The position numbers and the translations under genes were made by a program. The notes under the pieces were generated by a model. It was not told where the DNA came from, searched no databases, and was given only the letters and a program-made list of their open reading frames with translations. A DNA stretch of 64,000 nucleotides from Episyrphus balteatus (Eukaryota > Arthropoda > Insecta > Diptera > Syrphidae): NCBI RefSeq assembly GCF_945859705.1, contig NC_079135.1, forward strand, positions 26,172,179 to 26,236,178, in the 5' to 3' direction. Below are positions 47,401 to 56,771 of the stretch, one piece after another; positions within the stretch are counted from its first letter, which is position 1; each line of letters opens with the position of its first letter.

Positions 47401-50400
47401 TTAGGAGCTGGTAGTTGTTTGGTGAATATATCTGCAAGCTGGTTATCTGTTGAAATATATTTTACATTTATATTATTGTTTTCTATTTGTTCTCTCGTGA
47501 AGTGGTACTTTATGTCAATATGTTTGGAGCGTTTATGGGATACAGGGTTATTAGCAAGCGAAATACAACTTTGATTATCTTCAAAAATTGTTATTGATTC
47601 ATTTATTTTAAAATCAATACTTTTTAATAAAGATTTGATCCAGAGTGCTTCTCTGACACTCTCAAAAAGTGCCATATATTCAGCCTCAGTTGATGAAGCT
47701 GCTACTGAAGTTTGCCGTTTGGTATTCCAGCAAATTAAATTGTTACCAAATAATTTAAATAGGTAACCTGTGGTACTTCTTCTGTCAATTTCGCTTCCAC
47801 CCCAATCAGCGTCGACATATCCGACCAATAATTCTTTGTAGGCTAATTTTCTATACGTTAATTTAAAATTAATCGTACCTTTAACATATCTTAAAACTCT
47901 TTTCAAATTCTGCCATAGTTCTTTGTTATTTTTATTTTGATATCTACTTAGAAAATTGATCGCTGTACACAGATCAGGACGAGTACACTGCATTGCGTAC
48001 ATTAAACAACCGATAAGGTTTCGACATGGAGCTGCGAACTCCTCATTTGAATTTAAAGCTTCTGAATCTAATTTTATAGGAAGTGGTGTACTTATTGGAT
48101 TACAATCCGACATATTAAATTTATTCAATACGCTTTTCAAATAATTGATTTGATTCAATGAAATTTCATTGTCTTTCCTTTCGACATGTATGCCTAGAAA
48201 CAACTTTACCTCATTCATATCGATCATATCGAATTGTTGTTTTAAATATAGTTTGAAGTTTGACATTGTATCTATATCGCTTGTTACAACTAAAAGGTCA
48301 TCTACATAAAGCACAACGTATATATTTTTATTTGGATTTCCTCTATCTAAAAGATAGAGACAATGATCATTTGGAGAATTCTTGAAACCATGACCTTTAA
48401 GTACAGCATCGAACCTTTCGAACCAGCATCTAGCCGATTGTTTTAAGCCGTATATAGACTTATGTAATCTACAAACTAAATTAGTGTTTTTGTTTGGTAC
48501 ACCTTCTGGAATACGCATGTATATTTCTTCTTTCAAACAGCCATTCAAAAATGCAGTTTTGACATCCATTTGATGGATCAATAAATTGAATTGATTTGCG
48601 AAGGCTAATATCATTCGAAATGTTGTAATTCGAACTACTGGCGCGAAGGTTTCACTATAATCTTGTAAATATTTTTGGCTAAACCCCTTGGCAACTAATC
48701 TAGCTTTGTACCTACATGGATTTCCACTTACGTCGTTTTTAATGTTAAAAACCCATTTACAGTCAATAATATTTTTGTCGACTGGTCTTTTTACAATCGA
48801 CCAAGTTTTATTTACTTCCAGAGAATTCAATTCCTCCTTTATGGCTTCTAACCATTTACTTTGATCTTCCCTTTCATTGATATCTTGGAAGTCTTTTGGA
48901 GCAGAATTTACTATAGATTCTACATGTAATAAATAATTTTCAATATCTCCTTCGTCCTCATTATATGAGACTTTTGGAAGATTTTTAATTCTTTCACTTT
49001 TCCTGCAGTTTCCCTCTGCAGTTTTTAAGTGTTCTATTGGAACATGTCCATCATCCGTTTCATTTACAGATTTTTCTGTTTTACCGGATTTACCTGCTTT
49101 TTTGCTATCAACAGGTTTACTGTCATCAGTGTTAGTAAATTTAGGCATTTTTAATTCATTGAAGTTTTCTGAATCAACTCCTTCATCAAAACTCAAATTT
49201 GGCCTTGATGTATTAAAACTAAATTCGTCAAAAATGACATCACGAGCTATAGCAAATTTATTTGTTTTTGGATTAAAAATTTTGTAACCATTTGGTTCAT
49301 AGCCAACAAATATGCCTTTAAATGATTTTTCATCAAATTTACTTTTTCTGTTTTTATTATGAATGAAAACAGTACATCCAAAAACTCTCAAGTTCTGTAA
49401 TTTTGGTTTTTTATTATGCCACATTTCAAAAGGTGTTTTATTTGTTGTCAATGCTTTTGTTGGGGAAATATTTAATAAATAAGTAGCAGTTAAAATTGCT
49501 TCTCCCCAAAAACATTTTTGCAAATTTGCACTATTAATCATAGAGCGAGCTTTTTCAGTTAAAGTCCTATTCATTCTCTCTGCGACCGAGTTCTGTTGTG
49601 GAGTATATGGTACGGTTAAATGATATGATATGCCTTTCTCTTTGAAAAATGTTTTCATATCATTTGAAATATATTCACCTCCATTATCACAGTAAAAATA
49701 TTCTATTTTAAGATTAAAATGAACCTCACTTTTAGCTACAAAATCTTTAAATGTATCAAAGAGTTCTGATTTATGTGTAAGTAAATACACGACAACATAA
49801 TGGGTAAATTCATCAATAAACGTAACAAAATAATTTTTGTTATTAACTGTTTGAGGGCTAATTGGTCCGCAAATATCGGAATGAATAATGAACAAAGGAC
49901 GTTTAACATGAGACTTGTCTTTCTTTTTAGAAAAAGGTAAGCACGCTTGCTTGCCATATATGCAAGATTCGCAGAGTAAATCAGTAGGAGTTAGATTTTG
50001 TATGACTTTACTATCTTCAGCCATGTTTCCTGCTTTTAATTCTAAAAATTTATTTTTACTTATGTGGCCTAGCCTTTGATGCCAAAGCCTATAACCATCA
50101 TTTGTGGTTTTGTTACATGTGTTTATTTCTGAGTTTATCAGTTTTATATAATTAAATTTAATTATTATTAATTTGTTAACGGACTCACCCTTTACCAATA
50201 CCTCATTGTTCCTTTTAATTACCACATCTCCATCGTCTTCAAAATGAACAGACATCCCTCCTTCTTGGATCCGGCCCACGGACAGAATATTGTATGGAAT
50301 GTCCGGTGCATATAAAACATTATCTATCACTCCACGAACGCCTTCTTTAGTCATCACATTGATTGTTCCTTTCGCATTTACTTCGAGTGTAATATTTTCC

Positions 50401-53400
50401 TTAGCTACACCAATCTCCAGAGGCTGATCCAGTTGTTTGAATGTAGAAAAGTATTCACGTTTGTTTGCAAAGTGGTCAGTTGCTCCCGAATCCAGTATAA
50501 ACTTGATTTCATTGCAACCGATGGAAGTTTCGTTGAAATGTTGTTTTCGACCAACCATAAATGTAAATTTCTTGTTTGTATTCACAGTTTGAACCAAACC
50601 ATCTTTATGTCCTTTATTGTAGAATGTGTTTTTATTATTAGAGCCAATAAACTTTTTATAAAAGTAGCAATTAGCTTTAATGTGATTTGTACGTCCACAG
50701 TGGTCACATTTCATACGATTTGTTTTATTGTTAAATTTATTTCTTTTATAGTTCTTAAAAACTTTTCGATCATAATTTAATTTATTTGATGGTCTATTAT
50801 TTGCATGGTGCTCAATTTGGAGCACTTTAGATGATGTATCGCGGTTTTCTTGCTTGATTTTTGTATCATAATCTAGCAATCTTGTCTTCACAAACGCCAA
50901 TGTCAAATCCTTTTCAGCTAGAGTTTGAATAGCTGTGACTATACCGTCGTAAGAAGTTGGCAACGTCAGTAGTAATTGTGCCACCTTATTCATTTCGTTG
51001 ACCTGAGCTCCTGCCGCCTGAAGTTCTGTTAACATTTCATCAAATTTTATGAAATGTTCCATAAGAGAGATGTCGCCTTTGAACTTGAAAGTTAAAAGTC
51101 GTTTTTGCACAGATAACTGCGTAGCTAGACTCTTCCTTTCATAGATCTCATCAAGTTTCCTTAGAATATCGAGAGCTGTCTTTTCCTCGGTAATCATTCC
51201 AATCATCGTGTCGCTCAAGTGCTCTATAATGCAGCCTTTCGCTATTCGTTCCATCCTTCGCCATTCTCCTGTGTCCTTGTTCAACCCTGGAGTCTCCTCC
51301 AAAGCTGGCAAACAGTTTTCCTCGGCAACAAGAGCCCTTAATCGAAATTTCCAGATGCTATAGTTTTCCCCGTTGAATGGGGTAATATTCCTTTTCATTT
51401 TTTGATTTTGCATTTTTACACGTTTTAAATTATTCAATTGTTTATAACACAAAAAGATTTAATAAATTTTAATTTGTTAACTTTTATCAATAAAACGCAC
51501 TTGGACCCATAACCTATTAGAATAATGAATTAAAACACAAACTTCATTCAGGACATTGATATTTTAATGTTGCTTCTTTGAATTTTACACAGCGAATGAA
51601 TATAAGAATGAATGAGATTGAATGAGAATGAAACACAATGGTATATTTCTTAGAAAAATCTTTTTCGGGGAATTACCCGATATCGTTACAAATTTGAATT
51701 GAAAGCAAAGCCTACTCAACTGAAATATTTATATTTTGAATTTACATCCAATATAACTTAAGCACCAAGAACTGATAATGAGATTTTGTAGAGGGGTTAA
51801 ATACAATCATTGTTTACTATGGGAGGGGGATCTATGTCCCCCCGTTTTGGCGGGAGGGGCAATTTTCTAAAAAAAATACTTAAAATAAAAAAAAAATATT
51901 AAAAAACAACGGCAACACTCACAGTTTTGATTGATACTTTTTTCAAAAGCTAGAATTATAAACTTAATATTAATTTTAAAATGAAGTTATTTTAATCAAT
52001 TGTTTTTGAAATACCCGATTTCAAAGTCAAAACTTGTGAAAAAAAAGTTTAAAAAGCACATTGAGTACAATTTTCACAAAGACTGTGGACTTCAATACGA
52101 AATTGATCGACAAAGTAAACTGTCTTAATTGATTTCTTATCAAATCATGAAAATCATAATGTTCCTATGCCTTCTACTTTTTGAGAAAATTGAAAAATAG
52201 ACAAAATACTTTCATTATTTGAATCACTCGTTTATTTCAAAAACAATTGATTAAAATAACTTCATTTTAAAATTAATATTAAGTTTATAATTCTAGCTTT
52301 TGAAAAAAGTATCAATCAAAACTGTGAGTGTTGCCGTTGTTTTTTAATAATTTTTTTTTATTTTAAGTATTTTTTTTTAGAAAATTGCCCCTCCCTCCAA
52401 AACGGGGGGACATAGATCCCCCCTCCCATAGTAAACAATGATTGTATTTAACCCCTCTACAAAATCTCATTATCAGTTCTTGGTGCTTAAGTTATCGTAC
52501 TTTCCCCTCAAATGTTTCTGTTTTACTTGAGTAAAACTAAAAATGCGAAAAAAAGATAGATTAAAATGGCCATACTTCGGTTAACTTTCAATGAAAAAAT
52601 TTAGTGAGTACAGGGTTTTGAAGGAAATTTAATCTTCTTTTTTTTCTTTGGAGCAATGTTTAAGTCTATCTCAACCCAAAAAAAATGTACAACTAAAAAA
52701 GCAAAAAAACTCAAAAAATCGATTTTTTTGATATTTTTTTTATGATTGTTTCGACTATTTTGGTATGGAAATTTTTTTTTTCAATTTTTAAAAAACATTA
52801 TTCTAATAGGAAATTCAATTCTCTACAAAAAGTTTTGAGAGCAATATACTAAAATTTTGCTCGGTTTACGAGATATATTGAAAAAAACAAAAAGGGGGCT
52901 TTTACACCCCTATCTTCAGTTTCCACCCTCTCATTTAATAGCACTCCGCGGTTTTATGTTCTTTTATAACCCATTGAACGATTCCTGCAATAAAAACCCG
53001 TGAACGTCTTAGTTCCTTATCGCCCTGTTTTTTTCGACATAATCAATAGCCTAATAGAACAAACATATATTTTGTGTTGAAAACTAGAAGATTGATGTTG
53101 GATATTCATAGATTGATTAAATAGAGAGAGAAATAGTAAAAACGTTAACGTATGATCGTAATCGTGTGCGGTGATACGACCCCAGGTCCTAGCTCTGGTA
53201 CTCGGTCCTAACAAAAAGTTAGTACCTACCTAAGCATTTCTTCACATTTATACCTAGGACCTGATCTAAGTGGTCCTAAGAAATAATTCGTATAAAACTG
53301 GTCTAACTGTCATTTTGACAATATTTTGTTATTTGAAATTATTATATCTCGATATTTCAAGAAATAAAACAAAACAAATAGACAAAAAACACAAGATTAA

Positions 53401-55203
53401 TGATATCACCGTTGAGAAAATATTAAACAAAATTATAAAAGGCCAAATAAGAAAAGAAATTAAAGTTTAATCAAGAAGTGTCAAAATCAAAAATGGAAAG
53501 TTCAAATTGGAAAAGCTAATAACCAGATTACCAACAAAAAACGAGAGATTTCTTCAATATTCTGGGCTAGAAACGGATGAACCACCAGGAAGAATAATTA
53601 TATGTTAAGAAATAACAAAAACAGTTTGCATTTATGTACATAGATGTGTAAATGTACATACATATTTCAATAAAAATAACAGTTCTTAAAGGCGCATTTA
53701 TTTTTTAACCATGGCTTGTACAACATAGCCATCAAAGCTATTTGTAAATAGAACAAACATATATTTTGTGTTGAAAACTAGAAGATTGATGTTGGATATT
53801 CATCTGTGATACTATGGTTCAAAAATTGTTGCACCCAAAAAATGGACCCGAAAGGTCATACTTTAAGTAGTCGTAGCCTACTCTTTTCCAGATATTTCTA
53901 GAAATAAAAATGCAAATGCAGAATTTCTACGCAAAGCCCATCTGTTTTGACTTGGGTTTCACTTTTAGAAAGTTCGATATCAATTTTTGTTACTTTTTCA
54001 TCAGGAAGTGTTCTTTTGTGCATTCTTCACGTTCTGGTATTGCACTTCTCATTTCAGGTGTTCTTGGTAAATTTTAAAAATCATTCAAATCACCAAAAAA
54101 TCATGAAACAACACCCAAGAAATTAAAAAATCTGTAAGATATCTCTTAAAAAGAATGAAATTCATTGTTTTGATTCAAGTACTAACCGCTAGACTACCGA
54201 TTTCGAGGTCCTAACAAATACTGAGTCCTAACTAATACTCGGTATCAATTTGACAGTACTAGCGCTTAGGACTTTTGTGAAGAAATCACTTGGTACCGAT
54301 TTGAGTACTAACTTTAGGACTAGGACCGGTACTAGCGCTAGGACTCTGTGAAGAAATCGGCCGTAAGCCTTTTGTTACCCGCTTAGCCTTAGAATGCCGC
54401 AAATAAAAATAAAACATTTTTAAAGACACCGAGCTAAGCTAGGTCACCCAGTTACTTTTCTCAATTTTTAAGAAGGTACCAAACAATTATAATTTAAGCA
54501 TTTTCTCCAATTAGGTCAACGATTGTGTACACTTCAATTCCATTTCCAATGCTAGCTCCTATTTATGCATAGAAGCTTTTAGCCCATAAATTGGTTATGT
54601 CAAAGTTTAACATTGCTTTACTAAAATTAATGTTGTTAATGATTTTTCATCATTTTTATTTTATCTAATTAAAGATCTTGTTTCTATTCAAGTGACGCAA
54701 TATAAACATTGTATTTTGTAAAGTAATGCGAAATAACACAACTAGTACCCATCCGGTTTCTGTTTTGGATTTATTTGTTTGTACAACATTGTTTGTTACC
54801 TTACTAATCGCAATTTTCTTAAGAAAAATTATTGTTTCTATTCAAGTGACGTGCAGTGTATGTACTTACTTGTGCAAAGAATTCTGACTGGGAGTAGCAT
54901 CGTGGAACAAATCGCCACCCAATAGAATGAAATCAACATCTTTTTCGACGGCAAGTTCAAGAATTTCTTCGAATGCAATGAAACTATCGTTTCCTATAAA
55001 AGAACATAAACAAAAGCATTTTTAAGTGGCAAATTTCATCACAAACATGTGCGTCATAAGTCGATAAGCCGGGTGTTTAATTTGTGTGTTGCTCATTGCT
55101 CACCTCTTATGGGATCTTTTTCGCAATAACCCAAATGATTATCTGTGGCAATCATAATATTAATAATATTTTCTCTTTCATATTGATCGGATGGAGTGGA
55201 CAT
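41499..55203 (-). CDS. mre11: Mre11 double-strand-break repair nuclease (copy B)
   Basis: Six exons: 55104-55203, 54870-54993, 42885-43827, 42548-42816, 41674-42064, 41499-41609; 645 aa with every splice phase compatible. All Mre11 phosphoesterase motifs are canonical: TDNHLG (Asp21, His23), GGDLFH (Asp61), GNHDD (Asn129, His130), VIHQNR (His218) and WGHEH (His246, His248). It is followed by the capping domain, an acidic/Ser-Thr linker (DDDDESTPPPTTS), a GRGRGRGAARGG GAR motif, and the tail DISSDSE. Mre11 is the 3'-5' exonuclease and endonuclease of the Mre11-Rad50-Nbs complex, acting at DNA ends, telomeres and stalled forks. Exons 3, 4 and 6 have exactly the same lengths as copy A (943, 269, 111 bp). 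Intron 2 is 11,042 bp because of nested insertions, separating the first 74 codons from the rest. Confidence 0.93.
44307..44435. mobile_element. 129-bp MITE with CCAGG duplication
   Basis: GGTCGAACTACGGC at the left and GCGGTGATACGACC at the right form imperfect inverted ends, with CCAGG on both sides (44302-44306, 44436-44440). The uninterrupted site AGACCAGGTCCTAGC is present at about 27714 in the related element. The right half of this MITE reappears at about 53119-53174. Confidence 0.78.
44488..45816. mobile_element. Nested PIF/Harbinger-like element with visible empty site
   Basis: Ends CGGCCGATTTCTTCACA and TGTGAAGAAATTGGCCG, TAA at 44485-44487 and 45817-45819. The unfilled sequence ACCTACCTAAGCATTTC is present at about 53224-53240. 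1,329 bp. A 103-residue frame on the - strand (44778-45089) contains a basic KKSRNKRN segment; no full transposase is seen. Confidence 0.85.
46889..47127 (-). repeat. Copia 3' LTR
   Basis: 239 bp, matching the LTR at 51515-51753. It will carry a polyadenylation signal in the sense direction of mre11. Confidence 0.92.
47361..51452 (-). CDS. Copia Gag-Pol polyprotein, uninterrupted
   Basis: A single 1,363-residue frame. Order: Gag/UBN2-like region (about 25-205); zinc knuckle CDHCGRTNHIKANC (249-262); aspartic protease DSGATDHF (321-328); integrase HHCC zinc finger (HQRLGH ... CESCIYGK); DDE core with IHSDICGP, FYCDNGGEY and SVAERMNRTL (about 500-620); reverse transcriptase with FLNGCLKEEIYM and YVDDLLVV; and RNase H with DADWGG and SSTEAEYM near the C-terminus. 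All catalytic motifs are present and there is no stop or frameshift. Integrase precedes RT, which defines Ty1/Copia. A downstream Met at codon 14 could be the start. Confidence 0.95.
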   Translation of the reverse strand: MCYKQLNNLKRVKMQNQKMKRNITPFNGENYSIWKFRLRALVAEENCLPALEETPGLNKDTGEWRRMERIAKGCIIEHLSDTMIGMITEEKTALDILRKLDEIYERKSLATQLSVQKRLLTFKFKGDISLMEHFIKFDEMLTELQAAGAQVNEMNKVAQLLLTLPTSYDGIVTAIQTLAEKDLTLAFVKTRLLDYDTKIKQENRDTSSKVLQIEHHANNRPSNKLNYDRKVFKNYKRNKFNNKTNRMKCDHCGRTNHIKANCYFYKKFIGSNNKNTFYNKGHKDGLVQTVNTNKKFTFMVGRKQHFNETSIGCNEIKFILDSGATDHFANKREYFSTFKQLDQPLEIGVAKENITLEVNAKGTINVMTKEGVRGVIDNVLYAPDIPYNILSVGRIQEGGMSVHFEDDGDVVIKRNNEVLVKGESVNKLIIIKFNYIKLINSEINTCNKTTNDGYRLWHQRLGHISKNKFLELKAGNMAEDSKVIQNLTPTDLLCESCIYGKQACLPFSKKKDKSHVKRPLFIIHSDICGPISPQTVNNKNYFVTFIDEFTHYVVVYLLTHKSELFDTFKDFVAKSEVHFNLKIEYFYCDNGGEYISNDMKTFFKEKGISYHLTVPYTPQQNSVAERMNRTLTEKARSMINSANLQKCFWGEAILTATYLLNISPTKALTTNKTPFEMWHNKKPKLQNLRVFGCTVFIHNKNRKSKFDEKSFKGIFVGYEPNGYKIFNPKTNKFAIARDVIFDEFSFNTSRPNLSFDEGVDSENFNELKMPKFTNTDDSKPVDSKKAGKSGKTEKSVNETDDGHVPIEHLKTAEGNCRKSERIKNLPKVSYNEDEGDIENYLLHVESIVNSAPKDFQDINEREDQSKWLEAIKEELNSLEVNKTWSIVKRPVDKNIIDCKWVFNIKNDVSGNPCRYKARLVAKGFSQKYLQDYSETFAPVVRITTFRMILAFANQFNLLIHQMDVKTAFLNGCLKEEIYMRIPEGVPNKNTNLVCRLHKSIYGLKQSARCWFERFDAVLKGHGFKNSPNDHCLYLLDRGNPNKNIYVVLYVDDLLVVTSDIDTMSNFKLYLKQQFDMIDMNEVKLFLGIHVERKDNEISLNQINYLKSVLNKFNMSDCNPISTPLPIKLDSEALNSNEEFAAPCRNLIGCLMYAMQCTRPDLCTAINFLSRYQNKNNKELWQNLKRVLRYVKGTINFKLTYRKLAYKELLVGYVDADWGGSEIDRRSTTGYLFKLFGNNLICWNTKRQTSVAASSTEAEYMALFESVREALWIKSLLKSIDFKINESITIFEDNQSCISLANNPVSHKRSKHIDIKYHFTREQIENNNINVKYISTDNQLADIFTKQLPAPKFREIIFNLGLEE
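51498..51514 (-). other. Copia primer-binding site
   Basis: GGTTATGGGTCCAAG immediately inside the 5' LTR on the element strand; resembles the half-tRNA initiator-Met site known for Copia. Confidence 0.75.
51515..51753 (-). repeat. Copia 5' LTR
   Basis: 239 bp, the upstream (promoter) LTR for the - strand element. Confidence 0.92.
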
Positions 55204-56771
55204 TTTTAAGTGTTATTAACAAATAAATAAATTATTAAATAAAGAACTACGAAATGTAGACAGAAATACAAAACAAACAAATCAATGGATTTTAGGTTTG
55301 TTCGAATTAATGTTTGTGTTTGTGTCTCCAGTTGGTAAAGTGCAAGGACTCAAAATTCGGACCTGTCTCTTTTGTTGTTTTACCTGAGACTGAAATATCA
55401 ATTGGTATAAAACTAAGCAAATTTCTCTTTGAGATCATAAAATTAATAAAATCATTTGTTTAGATTGTATAAAATAAATAATTATTGCAGATTGCGAATT
55501 CCTATTTTGTAGCATTTCTATTTGTGAGAGGTTAATTAGAACACCGAAATCTGAACACACCCAATCAGATGAAAACAAACTGTTGATTTTGAAAAGAAAA
55601 CCTGTTTGACATGCTTTTTTGCATTGGTTTGGTTGTTATAAGTGTTCGTCAATAGATGGCGTAAATTTATTTTGAAATTTAACGTGATATCCGGTATAGA
55701 TAGAACGGTTGAAAAGAATAGATTTTGAATTGTGGAAATTCATGAGTTTTATGAAATTATAAGCTGTAATAATTTGCGTTACAATGGAAAGACGCATAAA
55801 ACAAAATTTAAAATAATAAACACCCCTTTCACAATTTTGTGGCTAACGACCGTTATGATTTTTTGTAAATTCAATGTTAAAGTTTACCACTTTGTTTATT
55901 TTTTGCCAAAAGGGAGAAGAGACAAACGTAAAGCGTTTGTACCTGGCTACACAGTAATTTTTCAATCGATTGAAAAATCACATGCTGTGGCTACACACTG
56001 TTGTGCCCAATCACGTTCCACTTTTACATTTTCTAATAACAAACGTCAAAAAGAGAAACAATTTAGCAATGGAACTGTACTACCCTTAGAAAATTCAATT
56101 CCCTTCGTGAGCATCTTCCCCCTTCACTCCTCATCCCTCTTGCCTACAAACTGACTGCTTAGGCAATTGAAAAATCACGTGTAGCAAATTTATTTTGTGA
56201 TAACTTTTCCGATTGCAGAAACTTACAAAAGTGATGCAGAAAACTAATGTTTTTGTTTTTGCAAAAACAAAAAACAATTCGCATTCTTACTTTTAAATAC
56301 TTTTGTACTTTTTTCACTAACGTGATTTTATGTTAAAATAGAAGACAATTTTGTTTAAACCAAAATATGTATAAGCTTTCTCCATTAATTTTTGAAAGCT
56401 TTACTGAATGTCTGAAAAACAAAAAATAACTTTGAAAATATTCACTTTTTTAACCAGTAAAGGCTGGCTATAGATTCAAACAGCCATCACTTCTCTGTTA
56501 AATACATAAATTTTTTTCTTTTAGCAGTCCAGTGAACTAAGGAAAAATAAATGCAAAACATATCTGGGTTATTAATTCAAATTATATGGAGCATAACAGG
56601 TCCAAAGTTTGAAAACCCCGGAGAGGGATCTGGTCATAGTCTGGCGGCCGAAAAAATCCACTTTTTAATTAATGACGAAAGAAAGTCACATCCATTACAT
56701 CTTATTTGAAGATATTCTCAGACAGCACAATACTTAATAATACTTTTAATTTTAGAAGCAATGAAACAATA
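55204..56771. other. 5' flank of mre11 copy B, then unassigned DNA
   Basis: The first 530 bp share blocks with the flank of copy A. No gene is seen beyond. The open frame 55732-56154 has no recognisable motif, biased composition or splice context. Confidence 0.5.

Larger units (their letters stand above)
46889..51753 (-). mobile_element. Full-length Copia-type LTR retrotransposon
   Basis: 4,865 bp. LTRs 46889-47127 and 51515-51753 are both 239 bp and I found no differences by eye. Ends TATTGG...CTAATA. Target duplication TAACT at 46884-46888 and 51754-51758. The primer-binding site GGTTATGGGTCCAAG follows the 5' LTR, of the initiator-tRNA-Met half type used by Copia. A polypurine tract TTTTGAGGGCGGC precedes the 3' LTR. 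Matching LTRs and an open polyprotein suggest a recent, perhaps still active insertion. It runs in the same direction as mre11. Confidence 0.95.
46359..53019. mobile_element. Fold-back element split by the Copia insertion
   Basis: The left arm (46359-46888, AAGGAACTAAGACGTTCACGG...) is inverted as the right arm (about 52490-53019, ...CGTGAACGTCTTAGTTCCTT). The palindrome continues to a centre near 52110. Excluding Copia, it is about 1.8 kb. Its inner GCCCCTCCC...GGGGGAC(A)TAGA segment is related to the ACACGGTGTTAC fold-back family. Confidence 0.82.
44248..54363. mobile_element. PIF/Harbinger-like composite, TAA duplication
   Basis: Outer ends CGGCCGATTTCTTCACA and TGTGAAGAAATCGGCCG with TAA at 44245-44247 and 54364-54366. 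Same family as 27662-28917. A block of about 500 bp (45820-46330) is repeated in direct orientation at 53236-53735, on either side of the fold-back element. The small frames 45856-46056 and 53270-53470 are identical through this duplication; each is probably a decayed element protein. Confidence 0.72.
43828..54869 (-). other. 11-kb intron 2 of mre11 copy B
   Basis: Donor GTAAGT at 54869, acceptor TTGTATAG ending at 43828. In copy A the same intron is 55 bp. The excess is a Harbinger-like composite (44248-54363) enclosing a second Harbinger element, a fold-back element and a Copia element. Confidence 0.9.

Noticed and set aside
54870..55203. Exons 1-2 of mre11 copy B as an orphan fragment
   Set aside because: Their phases and donor exactly fit exon 3 at 43827, and lengths match copy A, so they belong to copy B across an 11-kb intron.
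55732..56154. 140-aa frame upstream of mre11 copy B
   Set aside because: Begins in the duplicated flank of mre11, lacks any conserved motif and is not maintained in the copy A flank.
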